Under the pieces are notes generated by a model, which did not search any database, was not told the DNA's origin, and saw only the letters and a list, made by a program, of their open reading frames with translations. A stretch of 33,589 nt of DNA from a virus. Shown piece by piece: positions 8,925 through 16,228 of this stretch (position 1 is the first letter of the stretch; the number at the start of each line of letters is the position of its first letter). Location of the stretch: IMG/VR virus record IMGVR_UViG_3300013102_000052, positions 1 to 33,589 of that record, one strand, 5' to 3'. Both the position numbers and the translations under genes were made by a program.

Positions 8925-8944
8925 AAGGCCCGTCTCCGGGCCTT
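8925..8944 (-). terminator. Hairpin terminator within the tail operon
   Basis: Perfect 8-bp stem (AAGGCCCG / CGGGCCTT) with a 4-base loop. On the minus strand it is followed by TTCTTCTTTATATA, a weak U-rich tract. It lies between the small gene ending at 8948 and the tape-measure start at 8889. It could attenuate late transcription after the abundant sheath, tube and chaperone genes. Confidence 0.65.
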
Positions 8945-8947
8945 CAG

Positions 8948-9211
8948 TCAGTGAATGGTTGGAGCCTGAACCTCGACCGGTTCCCAACCTAGCTCGGCGC
9001 CACCTTCAGACTTGAGATTGATGAAGAATCGGCCGCGACCTTGAGGCTGGAAGCCAAGGCGTTGAGCAGACTCCCGCAGATCCTCTTGGAAGGCTTCCAT
9101 GGGGCACTCAGCCCCGATCACTAACACCGAGGCACCGCGCCTGGCTCGCAGGTTGTTCTCCAGTGTCTGAAGTTCGATTGCACTCAGTGATACGGATTGA
9201 TGCTGACTCAT
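8948..9211 (-). CDS. Hypothetical tail-region protein
   Basis: An 87-residue protein that I cannot assign. It begins with a polar helix (SLSAIELQTLENNLRARRG) and ends in a beta-rich part (GRGRFFINLKSEGGAELGWE). Its ATG at 9211 overlaps the stop of the frameshifted chaperone product (TGA 9208-9210) as ATGA, which is independent support for that frameshift and for this start. Its place between chaperone and tape measure suggests a role in tail assembly, but this is inference. Confidence 0.7.
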   Translation of the reverse strand: MSQHQSVSLSAIELQTLENNLRARRGASVLVIGAECPMEAFQEDLRESAQRLGFQPQGRGRFFINLKSEGGAELGWEPVEVQAPTIH

Positions 9212-9704
9212 CGCTTCTTTTTCCCCCTGGCGACGTACCTGGACGTGTTCTTTTTGCGGCCCAGCAAAAGATCGATAAGAGTATCAATCTCCGACTGAGT
9301 CATGTTGCGGATCTCTTCTAGCCGGTAGCCGTGCCGGACAAGGGCGTGCTCGATCCGTCGCCAGGCAAGGGTGCTGCCTCGCTCGGCAGCGCGAGCTTTT
9401 TTTCCAATGCCTCATCGGCCTCGGCGAGTATCGCCAGATCGACCTCGGCCAATTGCTCCAGGAGCAATTCGGTGGTCAGCGACTCCAGGGGAATATCACC
9501 GAGCGACAGTAACTGGCGGCGATAGGCCTCGACCGTGATCAACTGGAGAGGGCCCTGCGGGTGGGCCTGCTGGGCCACGACCATGTCACCGGCGACTGGC
9601 ACGCGGAGCGTAAACGTCTTGTGACGGCTGCCCGCGAACAGCACGCCGATACGCAGTTGGCCGGTGATGGTCAGGCCATCCCAAGCTTTGGAAGAACTGG
9701 TCAT
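9208..9704 (-). CDS. Tail assembly chaperone, long form made by -1 frameshift
   Basis: Joining 9704-9396 to 9396-9208 by a -1 slip gives a protein of about 165 residues: 103 residues shared with the short form, then 62 in the -1 frame. The extension is basic and contains WRRIEHALVRHGYRLEEIRN followed by MTQSEIDTLIDLLLGRKK, which resembles the second chaperone (GpE/gp42-like) of Mu-like phages. Its stop couples to the next gene. Long and short chaperones together bind the tape measure before the tube polymerises around it. This extension has no start codon or ribosome site of its own, so it would be missed by gene callers. Confidence 0.85.
9318..9704 (-). CDS. Tail assembly chaperone, short form (Mu gp41-like)
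   Basis: A 128-residue zero-frame product ending at 9318. It resembles the phage tail assembly chaperone family of Mu-like phages (gp41): a beta-rich start (TITGQLRIGVLFAGSRHKTF) then acidic helices (LEQLAEVDLAILAEADEALE). Just after EALEKK it crosses the slippery site. The tail of the zero-frame product is Pro/Ser/Gly-rich and looks unconserved. It lies directly after the tube gene, the normal site for this gene. Confidence 0.85.
   Translation of the reverse strand: MTSSSKAWDGLTITGQLRIGVLFAGSRHKTFTLRVPVAGDMVVAQQAHPQGPLQLITVEAYRRQLLSLGDIPLESLTTELLLEQLAEVDLAILAEADEALEKKLALPSEAAPLPGDGSSTPLSGTATG
9373..9402 (-). other. Programmed -1 frameshift signal (A AAA AAG + stem-loop)
   Basis: On the minus strand the heptamer A-AAA-AAG occupies 9402-9396 in the correct phase (codons GAA AAA AAG). 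Five bases downstream begins a perfect stem, GCTGCC (9390-9385) and GGCAGC (9378-9373), around a 6-base loop. This is the standard arrangement for simultaneous -1 slippage, with the same heptamer as E. coli dnaX. Confidence 0.88.
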
Positions 9705-9708
9705 GTCA

Positions 9709-10083
9709 TTACTCCGAAGACGAATATTTGAGGGCGGAAAGGGTCAGGTCGCGGGTGGCTTCGCCTTCGAGCTGGTACTTGCTGCCCATTTCGATAAGCG
9801 ACACGCCAGTCCAGCTTTCTTTCTTGCCGCCGCCGTCGACCGGCTCAATGGTGATCTTGGCATCCATCATGGCCCGCCAGTTCGGCTCGCCGCTTTTTGG
9901 AATGGCGACGGAAACGCGCAGGTCGTGCTCTTCCATACCAGCCGCAGTGCCGGATGGGGTACGGGAGCGGTTCATGGTCTTGACGACGGTGCGACCGGTT
10001 TTCATGGTGTGGTCGAGGGACTTGATCTCGTAGTCCGAACCGTTGATGGTCAGGACGATCTGCCCGACGTAGTTATCCGACAT
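9709..10083 (-). CDS. Tail tube protein, Mu gpM family
   Basis: A 124-residue protein of the Mu-type tail tube family. It is beta-rich, starts YVGQIVLTINGSDYEIKSLD and contains the typical RTPSGTAAGMEEHDLRVSV and GSKYQLEGEATRDLTLSALK segments. It polymerises into the inner tube inside the sheath. The ATG at 10083 has AAGGAG at good spacing. It follows the sheath gene by 15 bp, as in contractile-tailed phages, and its strong ribosome site fits a high-copy structural protein. Confidence 0.9.
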   Translation of the reverse strand: MSDNYVGQIVLTINGSDYEIKSLDHTMKTGRTVVKTMNRSRTPSGTAAGMEEHDLRVSVAIPKSGEPNWRAMMDAKITIEPVDGGGKKESWTGVSLIEMGSKYQLEGEATRDLTLSALKYSSSE

Positions 10084-10098
10084 GGGATTGGCTCCTTG

Positions 10099-11196
10099 TT
10101 ACAGCAGCAAGTCGATGCGACCGGCAAACACATGCAGGCCGTTTACGACATCGGTTGGAATGGCGGCATTCAGCCGGTGTACGTCCTGCGCAGAACGCTC
10201 TACGACCAGAGACGGGGCGTTGGCTTCGACTTCTTCGACGATCTCCAAAGCCTCAAGCTTTTCCAGTACGTCGAGCAGTTCACTGCGCACAGCACCAGGC
10301 GTCTTGTTCGAAAGCTTGGAGCGAGGGAAGCGCAGGCGAATACGCTCGCGGCAAGCCTGTCGCACGTAATAAAGAGTGCGAATGGTGGTCAGGTCGAGCA
10401 GCGAGACATCCGTGGCCCCGGCCGCGCTCTTGGTGTAGGTGGTGATGGCACGAACGATCTGAACCAGATCACCGGGGCCGACTTCAAGCGGTGTGACGCC
10501 GTTGTTGAGGCACGCTTCCTGCTCAGTACGACCCAGACGATTGGGGATTGGCGGAACAGCAATACCCGTCAAAGCCAAGGTGTTGAGCGGGCGCGCTGGA
10601 TCTTCCTCGGAAGCGATCATCGCTGCATAAGCGGCCGCGACCTGACGAGCAGTGGAAGTGGTGCCGGGCAGCAACGCGATGGAGATGGCACCGCAGTTCA
10701 GAGCCGTGGCCAACGCCGTTGCGGCCGACATGTTCGAAGTCACCGCCGCCACACCGATAATGGACTGCTGTTCAATCGAGTCGGTGTAGGTGTTGATGTG
10801 GGTACGCAACGCGGTCAGCGCGGTCTGGCTGAACCAGGCAGGAACCAGGATGGTATATCCGCCCAGCGCCGTGGCCGCCAAGGCTCCGGAAATATCGGGC
10901 TCAGTACTGCCTGTGACGGTGATGCCCACGCACGACACCGCCGCATAGCGATAGGCCTTGATCACTGCGGCGACCATCTCTTGAGCCACTGCACCGAACT
11001 TGGCGAGGGCTTCGGGTGCGCTGAATACCTGCTCCGGTACGTTGGGCAGAGCAGTCGCCTCAGCATCCAGCGGAACGAGCAGGCAGATGCTCTGCGCATT
11101 GGTGGGCAGGTTCCGCACCGCCAACGCGAGGTTGAATTCCATGTACACGCCAGGCTTGCGGATGCTGGCCGGGATGGTGTCGAGAACTACAGACAT
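10099..11196 (-). CDS. Tail sheath protein, Mu gpL family
   Basis: A 365-residue sheath subunit, so the virion has a contractile (myovirus) tail. The start MSVVLDTIPASIRKPGVYME matches the sheath N terminus, and the middle has SIIGVAAVTSNMSAATALA and AAAYAAMIASEEDPARPLNT typical of the Mu L/FI family. The C-terminal part (RSELLDVLEKLEALEIVEEV) fits the conserved sheath core. It is clearly shorter than Mu gpL (about 495 residues), probably lacking an outer surface domain. ATG 11196 overlaps the preceding stop (TAATG) and is preceded by GGGGAG. Confidence 0.92.
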   Translation of the reverse strand: MSVVLDTIPASIRKPGVYMEFNLALAVRNLPTNAQSICLLVPLDAEATALPNVPEQVFSAPEALAKFGAVAQEMVAAVIKAYRYAAVSCVGITVTGSTEPDISGALAATALGGYTILVPAWFSQTALTALRTHINTYTDSIEQQSIIGVAAVTSNMSAATALATALNCGAISIALLPGTTSTARQVAAAYAAMIASEEDPARPLNTLALTGIAVPPIPNRLGRTEQEACLNNGVTPLEVGPGDLVQIVRAITTYTKSAAGATDVSLLDLTTIRTLYYVRQACRERIRLRFPRSKLSNKTPGAVRSELLDVLEKLEALEIVEEVEANAPSLVVERSAQDVHRLNAAIPTDVVNGLHVFAGRIDLLL

Positions 11197-11414
11197 TATT
11201 TGCTCCCCTTAGCGGAGTCTTTGGCACCGGCCTTCGCGGCGGGTGTGGCCGATTCATCGACCAGCTTCAATTCGCCCGAGGCGATGCGGCGCAGGTAATA
11301 GGAATGTTTCGGAACCTCCACCGGCTCGGCCGGTGCGGGCAGGATGTTGTTCGTGTCCGACTGGCCATCGCTTGGCATCAGCGGCACGGGATGTTCTGTC
11401 GCGATCACACGCAT
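11196..11414 (-). CDS. Small tail-region protein, Mu gp38-like (DUF2635)
   Basis: A protein of about 72 residues of the DUF2635 family found just before the sheath gene in Mu-like phages. Hallmarks are MRVIATEHPVPLMP at the start and HSYYLRRIASGELKLVD in the middle. The tail is Ala/Lys-rich and probably disordered. ATG 11414 overlaps the gp37 stop (ATGA); an in-frame GTG one codon earlier is less likely. Function is unknown even in Mu. Confidence 0.8.
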   Translation of the reverse strand: MRVIATEHPVPLMPSDGQSDTNNILPAPAEPVEVPKHSYYLRRIASGELKLVDESATPAAKAGAKDSAKGSK

Positions 11415-11983
11415 CACAGTTCCCTCAATTCGATAACGTCGGTAGCAGTGCCCACAGGGTTGCTCGACGGGGTGTGGTAAGTCAGATCAATACCTTCAAG
11501 GAGCGGCATTTCTTCTTCCGGAATGTTCCAATCCAACTCGATGGCGAAGCTCTGGCCCAGCACCGAAAGGTGGCTGGTTTGAAACTTGCCATTCACCAGG
11601 TTGGCAAAGTCCGTCGGCGAGACCATGGCGCCGCCTTCCGTGTGCTGCCATCCAGTCAGGAGCCGCAAACAGCTCTCCCAGATCCAGTAACTCCCCGGAT
11701 CTCTGGCCACCGAGCCGCGCCGTGTCTCACGCTCGCCCCGCACCGAGGCGCTGGCAACGATCAGCCGAAACACCACAGCCGCCTTGAATCGTCGGCTCTG
11801 GCCAGCCTTGCGAAACACCACCTTGGGAGTGGTGATCAGCACACTGGGGGTCAGCTTCAGCATGTCGACCATCAATTCCGGGTCGCTTAATTCGCCGCCG
11901 TAGCTGTCCAGGTGCAGCCGTGGGAGCTGTTTTTTCAGCTCTGCAAGCCGCGCCTGGATGGCGTCTTCCAATTCGCCCAGCAT
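11414..11983 (-). CDS. Mu gp37-like protein (DUF1834)
   Basis: A 189-residue protein of the DUF1834/gp37 family, which in Mu maps to head-tail connection and tail completion. Supporting features are MLGELEDAIQARLAELKK at the start, LTPSVLITTPKV, and the tryptophan-rich SYWIWESCLRLLTGWQ segment. It is coupled by overlap to genes on both sides. Its place after gp36 and before gp38 is exactly as in Mu. Confidence 0.85.
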   Translation of the reverse strand: MLGELEDAIQARLAELKKQLPRLHLDSYGGELSDPELMVDMLKLTPSVLITTPKVVFRKAGQSRRFKAAVVFRLIVASASVRGERETRRGSVARDPGSYWIWESCLRLLTGWQHTEGGAMVSPTDFANLVNGKFQTSHLSVLGQSFAIELDWNIPEEEMPLLEGIDLTYHTPSSNPVGTATDVIELREL

Positions 11984-12474
11984 TACAAGCCGCCCAAAGT
12001 GTTGCGGTTGAACATCCGGGGCTGCTGGACAATCAACGGCCGGGCCGATCCGGACTCGGATGCGCCGCGTTTCTCGTCTTCGGTGGCCAGGCTTTGCAAC
12101 CGCTTGATGATGTCCAGGTAACGCAGGCGAACCGCCGACTCAGCACCAGCCTTTTCCCCGTACAGGTGAAAGCGGGTGAGTTCCGGCAGGTCGTCTGCCA
12201 CCCAGTCCGGCGCGTCCTCACCGGGCTTTCGGTAGCGGAGGTAAAACTGAACCTCGCTCCGAGCGCGGGTGGCCGAGTCGGCCATCCGCTCCATCGCCGC
12301 CACAGCCGATGCAATGTCCTCGGCATCCCAGTCATCCAACGACTCGCCCTTTGCCGCTGCCTCCAGCAGCTCAGGCTCAATTGGCCGACTGGTTGCGGGT
12401 ACGGCCAGTTCGGCCATTTCCTTGGCGCCGAAGCGGTTGACCAGGATCAGTGCGCTGGGCAGCGAGAGGTTCAT
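11983..12474 (-). CDS. Mu gp36-like protein (DUF1320), head-tail joining
   Basis: A 163-residue protein of the DUF1320/gp36 family. It starts with a helical segment around LVNRFGAKEMAELAVP and has the family's AMERMADSATRARSEVQFYL core with LRYRKP and DLPELTRFHLY motifs. The family is thought to act at the capsid-tail joint. Stop and start overlaps (ATGA upstream, TAATG downstream) show tight coupling in the head-tail block. Confidence 0.87.
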   Translation of the reverse strand: MNLSLPSALILVNRFGAKEMAELAVPATSRPIEPELLEAAAKGESLDDWDAEDIASAVAAMERMADSATRARSEVQFYLRYRKPGEDAPDWVADDLPELTRFHLYGEKAGAESAVRLRYLDIIKRLQSLATEDEKRGASESGSARPLIVQQPRMFNRNTLGGL

Positions 12475-13085
12475 TTATCGGCATCCTTTCCCGAACCACG
12501 CTTGCCGGTCGACTTGCCGCCCTTCACCACATCTGAGCCAGAACCAGGCTCCGGAGAAACTGGCGCAGGCGACGCCGAGACCGACGGCGTTTCAGCACCG
12601 CTGGTAGGACCGTTGAGAGTTGAATCGTTTTCATCGTCTGGCGCCTCCGCGCAGGCCGGTACGGGCTGAAGGTGTTGACTGATCAGGGAGAGCAGCGCAT
12701 CCCCTGCGATGCACATCACACCTTCAGCCGTCGGGTCTGCTGGCTCCAGCGCTCGGGCGTCTGCAACGATCAGAGCAGGCGCGGCCAGTCGCTGATCATT
12801 GAAAGCGGCCAGCAGTACACTTGCGGCGTCGTACTGGTCGTTTGCGACGCCCAGCTGAAACTCCAGGGAAGTAATGGTGTTACCCATCTCTTCCAGCCGC
12901 TCGTCATCCAGACCGGCATTGCTGAACGGCTCAGCCTGCTCGATCACAACCAGTTGCGGCTCTTTGCGAAACTGCTCAAGTTGCTCCTCGGTGAACTGAC
13001 CATCAGGGTAGAAAGTGCCTGCGGAGCGGTGAGCGATCCCACCGCGACGAAAGCCATCGGTCACTGCTTTGATGATTACGCCCAT
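12471..13085 (-). CDS. FluMu_N-domain protein (gp35-like)
   Basis: A 204-residue protein. The first ~50 residues (AVTDGFRRGGIAHRSAGTFY then FTEEQLEQFRKEPQLVV) match the Mu-like FluMu N-terminal domain. The middle is helical and the C-terminal ~70 residues are low complexity (Pro, Ser, Gly, Lys) and likely disordered. It lies between the capsid and gp36, where Mu has gp35. A capsid-associated or connector role is inferred from position. Confidence 0.8.
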   Translation of the reverse strand: MGVIIKAVTDGFRRGGIAHRSAGTFYPDGQFTEEQLEQFRKEPQLVVIEQAEPFSNAGLDDERLEEMGNTITSLEFQLGVANDQYDAASVLLAAFNDQRLAAPALIVADARALEPADPTAEGVMCIAGDALLSLISQHLQPVPACAEAPDDENDSTLNGPTSGAETPSVSASPAPVSPEPGSGSDVVKGGKSTGKRGSGKDADK

Positions 13086-13088
13086 GAC

Positions 13089-13997
13089 TTAGCCCGCCGT
13101 CCCGGTTGAACCGAATGCGAGTTGCCAGAAGCCGTAACCGCCAGCTGCACGCGCCTCGGCACCAAACTTGTACTTCTTGCGGCTGAACACGTCATCGGCT
13201 TCAGGATCGGTCTGCTGTACGAAGTCCGGTGCTTTGCGCTCCTGGTAGATGAAGGGGCGAACCGGTTTGCTGGTGTCCAACAGGAACCATGCGGTGTCAG
13301 AGGTGAGGCGTGCTTCAACGACCAGTTCGGCGGTGCCCTTGTAAGGGTTCGGCTTGCCATCTTCCAGACGATCAACCGTCAGCAGAGCGCGGCCAGTGTC
13401 TTCCAGAGCTGGCGGCACCAGCAGCACGGTTGGAATGGTGTTGATTGGGCGACCATCTTCATCCTTGAACTTGCGCATTGCGGTACGCGCCGCGCCATAG
13501 CTGCCCTGAGCCGCAGCCAGCGAAGCCACCGACAACGCCTTGGTGCTCATGTTACTGACGCTGCTGCCGGCCACAGGGTGATCGGTGTCGAAGAAGTATT
13601 GGCCGTCGTAACACGGAGTAGTGAACGCACCGTTCACCAGTTCGAAAACGATTTCGTCTGGCAGTTGCTTTGCCGAGAACCCGGCCATTTGCGCTTGGGG
13701 CTGATAAATGCCCAACTGATCGTCTTCGATATGGTTGCGATCCACTTCGACGGTCGCTTCGAAGTCTTCGTTTTCCACCGAATAGGAATAGGCTTTGAGG
13801 TTCTTGACGTGCTTCTCGCCGATCCAGCGGCGCATCTTTGGAAACGCCGACAGCCAGGCATAGAGGTTGCTGCCGGTGCTGGACGGCACCTTCATTGCGA
13901 TCTTGTCCCAGGTGCTCGGGGCAGCTGCGAACGCGTTGTTGAACAGGGTTTTCAGGGCGACGAATGCCGCCTGGATGGAAACTTTATTGACCAGCAT
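13089..13997 (-). CDS. Major capsid protein, Mu gpT family
   Basis: A protein of about 302 residues matching the Mu-like major head subunit gpT. Motifs include MLVNKVSIQAAFVALKTLFN at the N terminus, RRWIGEKHVKNLKAYSYSVE, VEVDRNHIEDDQLGIYQP, and FFDTDHPV, all family hallmarks. I chose the ATG at 13997, ten bases from AGGAG; a TTG at 14003 is in frame but only four bases from it. It follows the decoration protein and the protease/scaffold gene, as in Mu. Confidence 0.92.
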   Translation of the reverse strand: MLVNKVSIQAAFVALKTLFNNAFAAAPSTWDKIAMKVPSSTGSNLYAWLSAFPKMRRWIGEKHVKNLKAYSYSVENEDFEATVEVDRNHIEDDQLGIYQPQAQMAGFSAKQLPDEIVFELVNGAFTTPCYDGQYFFDTDHPVAGSSVSNMSTKALSVASLAAAQGSYGAARTAMRKFKDEDGRPINTIPTVLLVPPALEDTGRALLTVDRLEDGKPNPYKGTAELVVEARLTSDTAWFLLDTSKPVRPFIYQERKAPDFVQQTDPEADDVFSRKKYKFGAEARAAGGYGFWQLAFGSTGTAG

Positions 13998-14024
13998 GCG
14001 CAATGCGCTCCTATATAGAGAGGG

Positions 14025-14420
14025 TTACTCGATCCAGACGCCGTCGGAATCGATACCCACGATCAGTCCCGAGGCCGAACGCGTACCGCCGCCGTCAGTG
14101 GCACTGACAGTTGCGTCGTCGACGATGTATGCAGGCTGAAGCAGTCGGGCTTGGTTGATGGTTCCGTCGTTGGCCCACTTGAAGGCCGCGCCGCGACTGA
14201 CGACGACAGTCTTGGCACCGTCAGCGCCTGCGGAGTTGTCGACGAAATCTTCAGCACGACCGGCATACTTCAAGCCGGTCGCGGTTTTGCCGGGGATTGC
14301 GAAGCCTGTAGCGGACAGCGCGACCTGCGCTCCGGCGAAGATCCGTACGCCAGCACCAACGGCAATCGCGAGTGTTTTGGTTTGCTGCTTTGGGGTATTG
14401 CGGTCAGCGGTCAAAGCCAC
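14025..14420 (-). CDS. Head decoration protein (DUF2190-like)
   Basis: A 131-residue small beta-rich protein between protease and capsid genes. Its form (KTLAIAVGAGVRIFAGAQVA, GAKTVVVSRGAAFKW, GLIVGIDSDGVWIE) resembles capsid cement proteins of the DUF2190 or lambda D-like type. The start is GTG at 14420 with GAGG seven bases upstream, right after the protease stop. It would stabilise the shell after expansion. Family assignment is from resemblance and position. Confidence 0.72.
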   Translation of the reverse strand: MALTADRNTPKQQTKTLAIAVGAGVRIFAGAQVALSATGFAIPGKTATGLKYAGRAEDFVDNSAGADGAKTVVVSRGAAFKWANDGTINQARLLQPAYIVDDATVSATDGGGTRSASGLIVGIDSDGVWIE

Positions 14421-14422
14421 GG

Positions 14423-15400
14423 TCAGCCCTCACTCTTCAGGGATTTGGCGAATTCCACCGGATCGAGACCGAGCTGTTTGCAGACAGCTTGTTGTTCCGC
14501 GTTCAACGCAGTTGCGGTGGTTTCAGGTTGGCGATTGCCCAGGTCGGTCGGATCGGCCACCGATGGTGCGGCCTTCACGTACTCGCGGAAGCGATCCAGA
14601 CCACCTTGTTCGGCGCAGGCTGCACGGTGGTAGTCGGTGGTGGCCGGAGTGATCTTGCCCGCCTTCAGTGCTGCGTCGATTTCGATATTGATCGCGCTGT
14701 CACGCTCGGCGCGCTGGTGAGTGACCACTGCGGCTTCAGCATTGAGAGCGCGGGATTGCATCGCGTCGAAGTCTGGACGCGGAACGAAACGATTGAGGTC
14801 TGGCTGCTCGTTGTTACGGGCGGCAGCAGCGGATTTCAGTTGAGTGGCGGCCGCGATGGCCTCGTTTTCCGTGGCGGACTCGGCGATGCCGAGCGCCGAA
14901 CACAGGGCGATAGGTAGTGGCACGTTGTGCTCCTGAGTTTCGTGGTTGAGGGCGGTGAGAAAGAGGTTTGGCTTGTTGGTCAGGCCGACGCTGACCATGC
15001 GGCTGATGCGCATAAAGGTCAGGTCGTAGTCGAAGACCGGGGAAAGGAAGCGGTACTCGCGGGAAGCTACCTGCGCGGCAGCAGTCGGAGTCCAAGCGAT
15101 GTGGCCCCAAAGAGCGCCGTCGCGGATCTCCAACTGATCGACCCAGCCGGAGGCGGGAGCAGGCTGTCCAGCCGGTGCCAGGATCTCGCTGGCGTGCTCC
15201 CAGTCCACCACCATGTCAATGCCACGGGACGTGAACGCATCCAGCACCAGGCCTTGAGCAAGGTCGTCAAACAACCAGGTGCGACCATCGCGGCCGAGTA
15301 CGGTTGGGCCAGCAGGAATCAGTTCGATCCATTCGGGGGCTTTGCCGTCGGCGGAAGCCGAGGCCGAAAGGTCAGTGTTGAGTGCGAGTAATGTCTTCAT
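14423..15400 (-). CDS. Capsid protease and scaffold, Mu gpI family
   Basis: A 325-residue protein of the Mu gpI type. The N-terminal half is the protease (APEWIELIPAGPTVLGRDGR, VVDWEHAS, then REYRFLSPVFDYD and RMVSVGLTNKPNLF). The conserved His and Ser in those segments fit the catalytic dyad. The C-terminal third is helical and charged and should act as the scaffold (Z-like), ending in LNAEQQAVCKQLGLDPVEFA. Odd point: no Shine-Dalgarno precedes ATG 15400, and a hairpin abuts it. A candidate late promoter lies upstream. Confidence 0.9.
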   Translation of the reverse strand: MKTLLALNTDLSASASADGKAPEWIELIPAGPTVLGRDGRTWLFDDLAQGLVLDAFTSRGIDMVVDWEHASEILAPAGQPAPASGWVDQLEIRDGALWGHIAWTPTAAAQVASREYRFLSPVFDYDLTFMRISRMVSVGLTNKPNLFLTALNHETQEHNVPLPIALCSALGIAESATENEAIAAATQLKSAAAARNNEQPDLNRFVPRPDFDAMQSRALNAEAAVVTHQRAERDSAINIEIDAALKAGKITPATTDYHRAACAEQGGLDRFREYVKAAPSVADPTDLGNRQPETTATALNAEQQAVCKQLGLDPVEFAKSLKSEG

Positions 15401-15418
15401 GCCGCTAGTGTCAGCGGC
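15401..15418 (-). promoter_or_regulatory. Hairpin abutting the protease start codon
   Basis: GCCGCT and AGCGGC form a perfect 6-bp stem with a 6-base loop, ending one base before the ATG. A smaller ACCC/GGGT hairpin lies just upstream (15420-15432). No purine-rich ribosome site is present on the minus strand in the last 30 bases, so initiation may depend on this structure. Confidence 0.5.
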
Positions 15419-15502
15419 GACCCAAGGAGGGTGAGTTTCAGGTCGGTTTAAGGTGTCAGTGATTGACGGGAACCGAGCGGGGATTTACTGCGGGGCGGCC
15501 AT

Positions 15503-15540
15503 TCTATACTGCATTTCACAAACCTCGCTCCAACCATCAC
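15503..15540 (-). promoter_or_regulatory. Candidate late promoter before protease gene
   Basis: In the 244-bp gap 15401-15644, the minus strand shows an extended -10-like TATAGA at 15508-15503 with no good -35 at normal spacing, as expected of an activator-dependent phage promoter. Mu has a late promoter (PI) at this same place. The rest of the gap holds no gene. Activator identity is unknown; Mor is the only candidate activator seen. Confidence 0.4.
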
Positions 15541-15563
15541 CCCCGAATGACGCTCAGAACGAA

Positions 15564-15584
15564 TCTAACGCTAGTCTAACGCTA
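15564..15584. repeat. Tandem TCTAACGCTA direct repeat
   Basis: Two exact 10-bp copies start 11 bp apart (15564 and 15575), one helical turn, so a protein could bind both on one DNA face. They lie about 65-85 bp upstream of the candidate -10. The core TCTAACG recurs at the early control region. Confidence 0.6.
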
Positions 15585-15644
15585 TCAGCGCAGAGTGCCC
15601 GCCCCGGTTGTACCGTAGAAGGCCCTCAAACGCCGCCTGAGCGC

Positions 15645-16220
15645 TTAGATTTGATCGCCCTCAAAAGACCCTATCAAGTAGCTCTGAATGATCTCGGCCA
15701 CCTCCAGCTCGTCTTCGGCCGACAGCCCGAGGTATGGACGAGCTGTCATCTCGGTTGATCGAGCGCCATGCGTGACCCACTGCGAAAAGTTGGATGTGCT
15801 CTTCTTCACGAATCGATTCCCGACACCGTCCTTGCCTGCCTTGAAGTAAACCTGCTGGGATCGGGCGGCATGGTGAATGGGGCCGCCGAACTGATGGATG
15901 GCGCCATAAACGCGGTCGGTGCCAAAGTCCAATTCGTTATTGGATACCTGGTGCCGGAACGAGTCCTGCAACATGCCGCTTTCGCGCAGGATCTTTTCCT
16001 TGTTGCGCTTCTTGCGGGCGAGTGTCGACGGCGCCAGTGGCGCCCAAGGCGAGCCGTCCGGCCCGACCTTGCGCCGGAACCGATCATCGGTGGAAAGATG
16101 CAGGTACTCGGCAACATCATTTAACGGGGTGGTGACATCGCCCAAGCGCTCCGCCAACTCCAGCAGCGCCGCGCTCGCCTGCTCGGCCGTGCTGGTGACG
16201 GTAAGAAATGAACCTGCCAT
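15645..16220 (-). CDS. Virion morphogenesis protein, Mu gpG family
   Basis: A 191-residue protein of the phage virion morphogenesis family (Mu gpG / P2 gpS). Typical motifs are LHLSTDDRFRRKVGPDGSPW, APLAPSTLARKKRN and ILRESGMLQDSF, followed by YGAIHQFGGP and a C-terminal TARPYLGLSAEDE. In this family it is linked to tail completion and head-tail joining. It follows MuF with an 8-bp gap and precedes the 244-bp promoter-like gap. Confidence 0.92.
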   Translation of the reverse strand: MAGSFLTVTSTAEQASAALLELAERLGDVTTPLNDVAEYLHLSTDDRFRRKVGPDGSPWAPLAPSTLARKKRNKEKILRESGMLQDSFRHQVSNNELDFGTDRVYGAIHQFGGPIHHAARSQQVYFKAGKDGVGNRFVKKSTSNFSQWVTHGARSTEMTARPYLGLSAEDELEVAEIIQSYLIGSFEGDQI

Positions 16221-16228
16221 GTGCGCTC

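Noticed and set aside
9664-11298. A long plus-strand frame of 544 codons opposite the tube and sheath genes
   Set aside because: It is antisense to two well-supported structural genes; GC-rich codon use on the minus strand leaves the opposite frame open. Its translation has no recognisable domain.
13122-14018. Plus-strand frame of 298 codons opposite the capsid gene
   Set aside because: Shadow of the capsid gene; no domain, no ribosome site, low-complexity translation.
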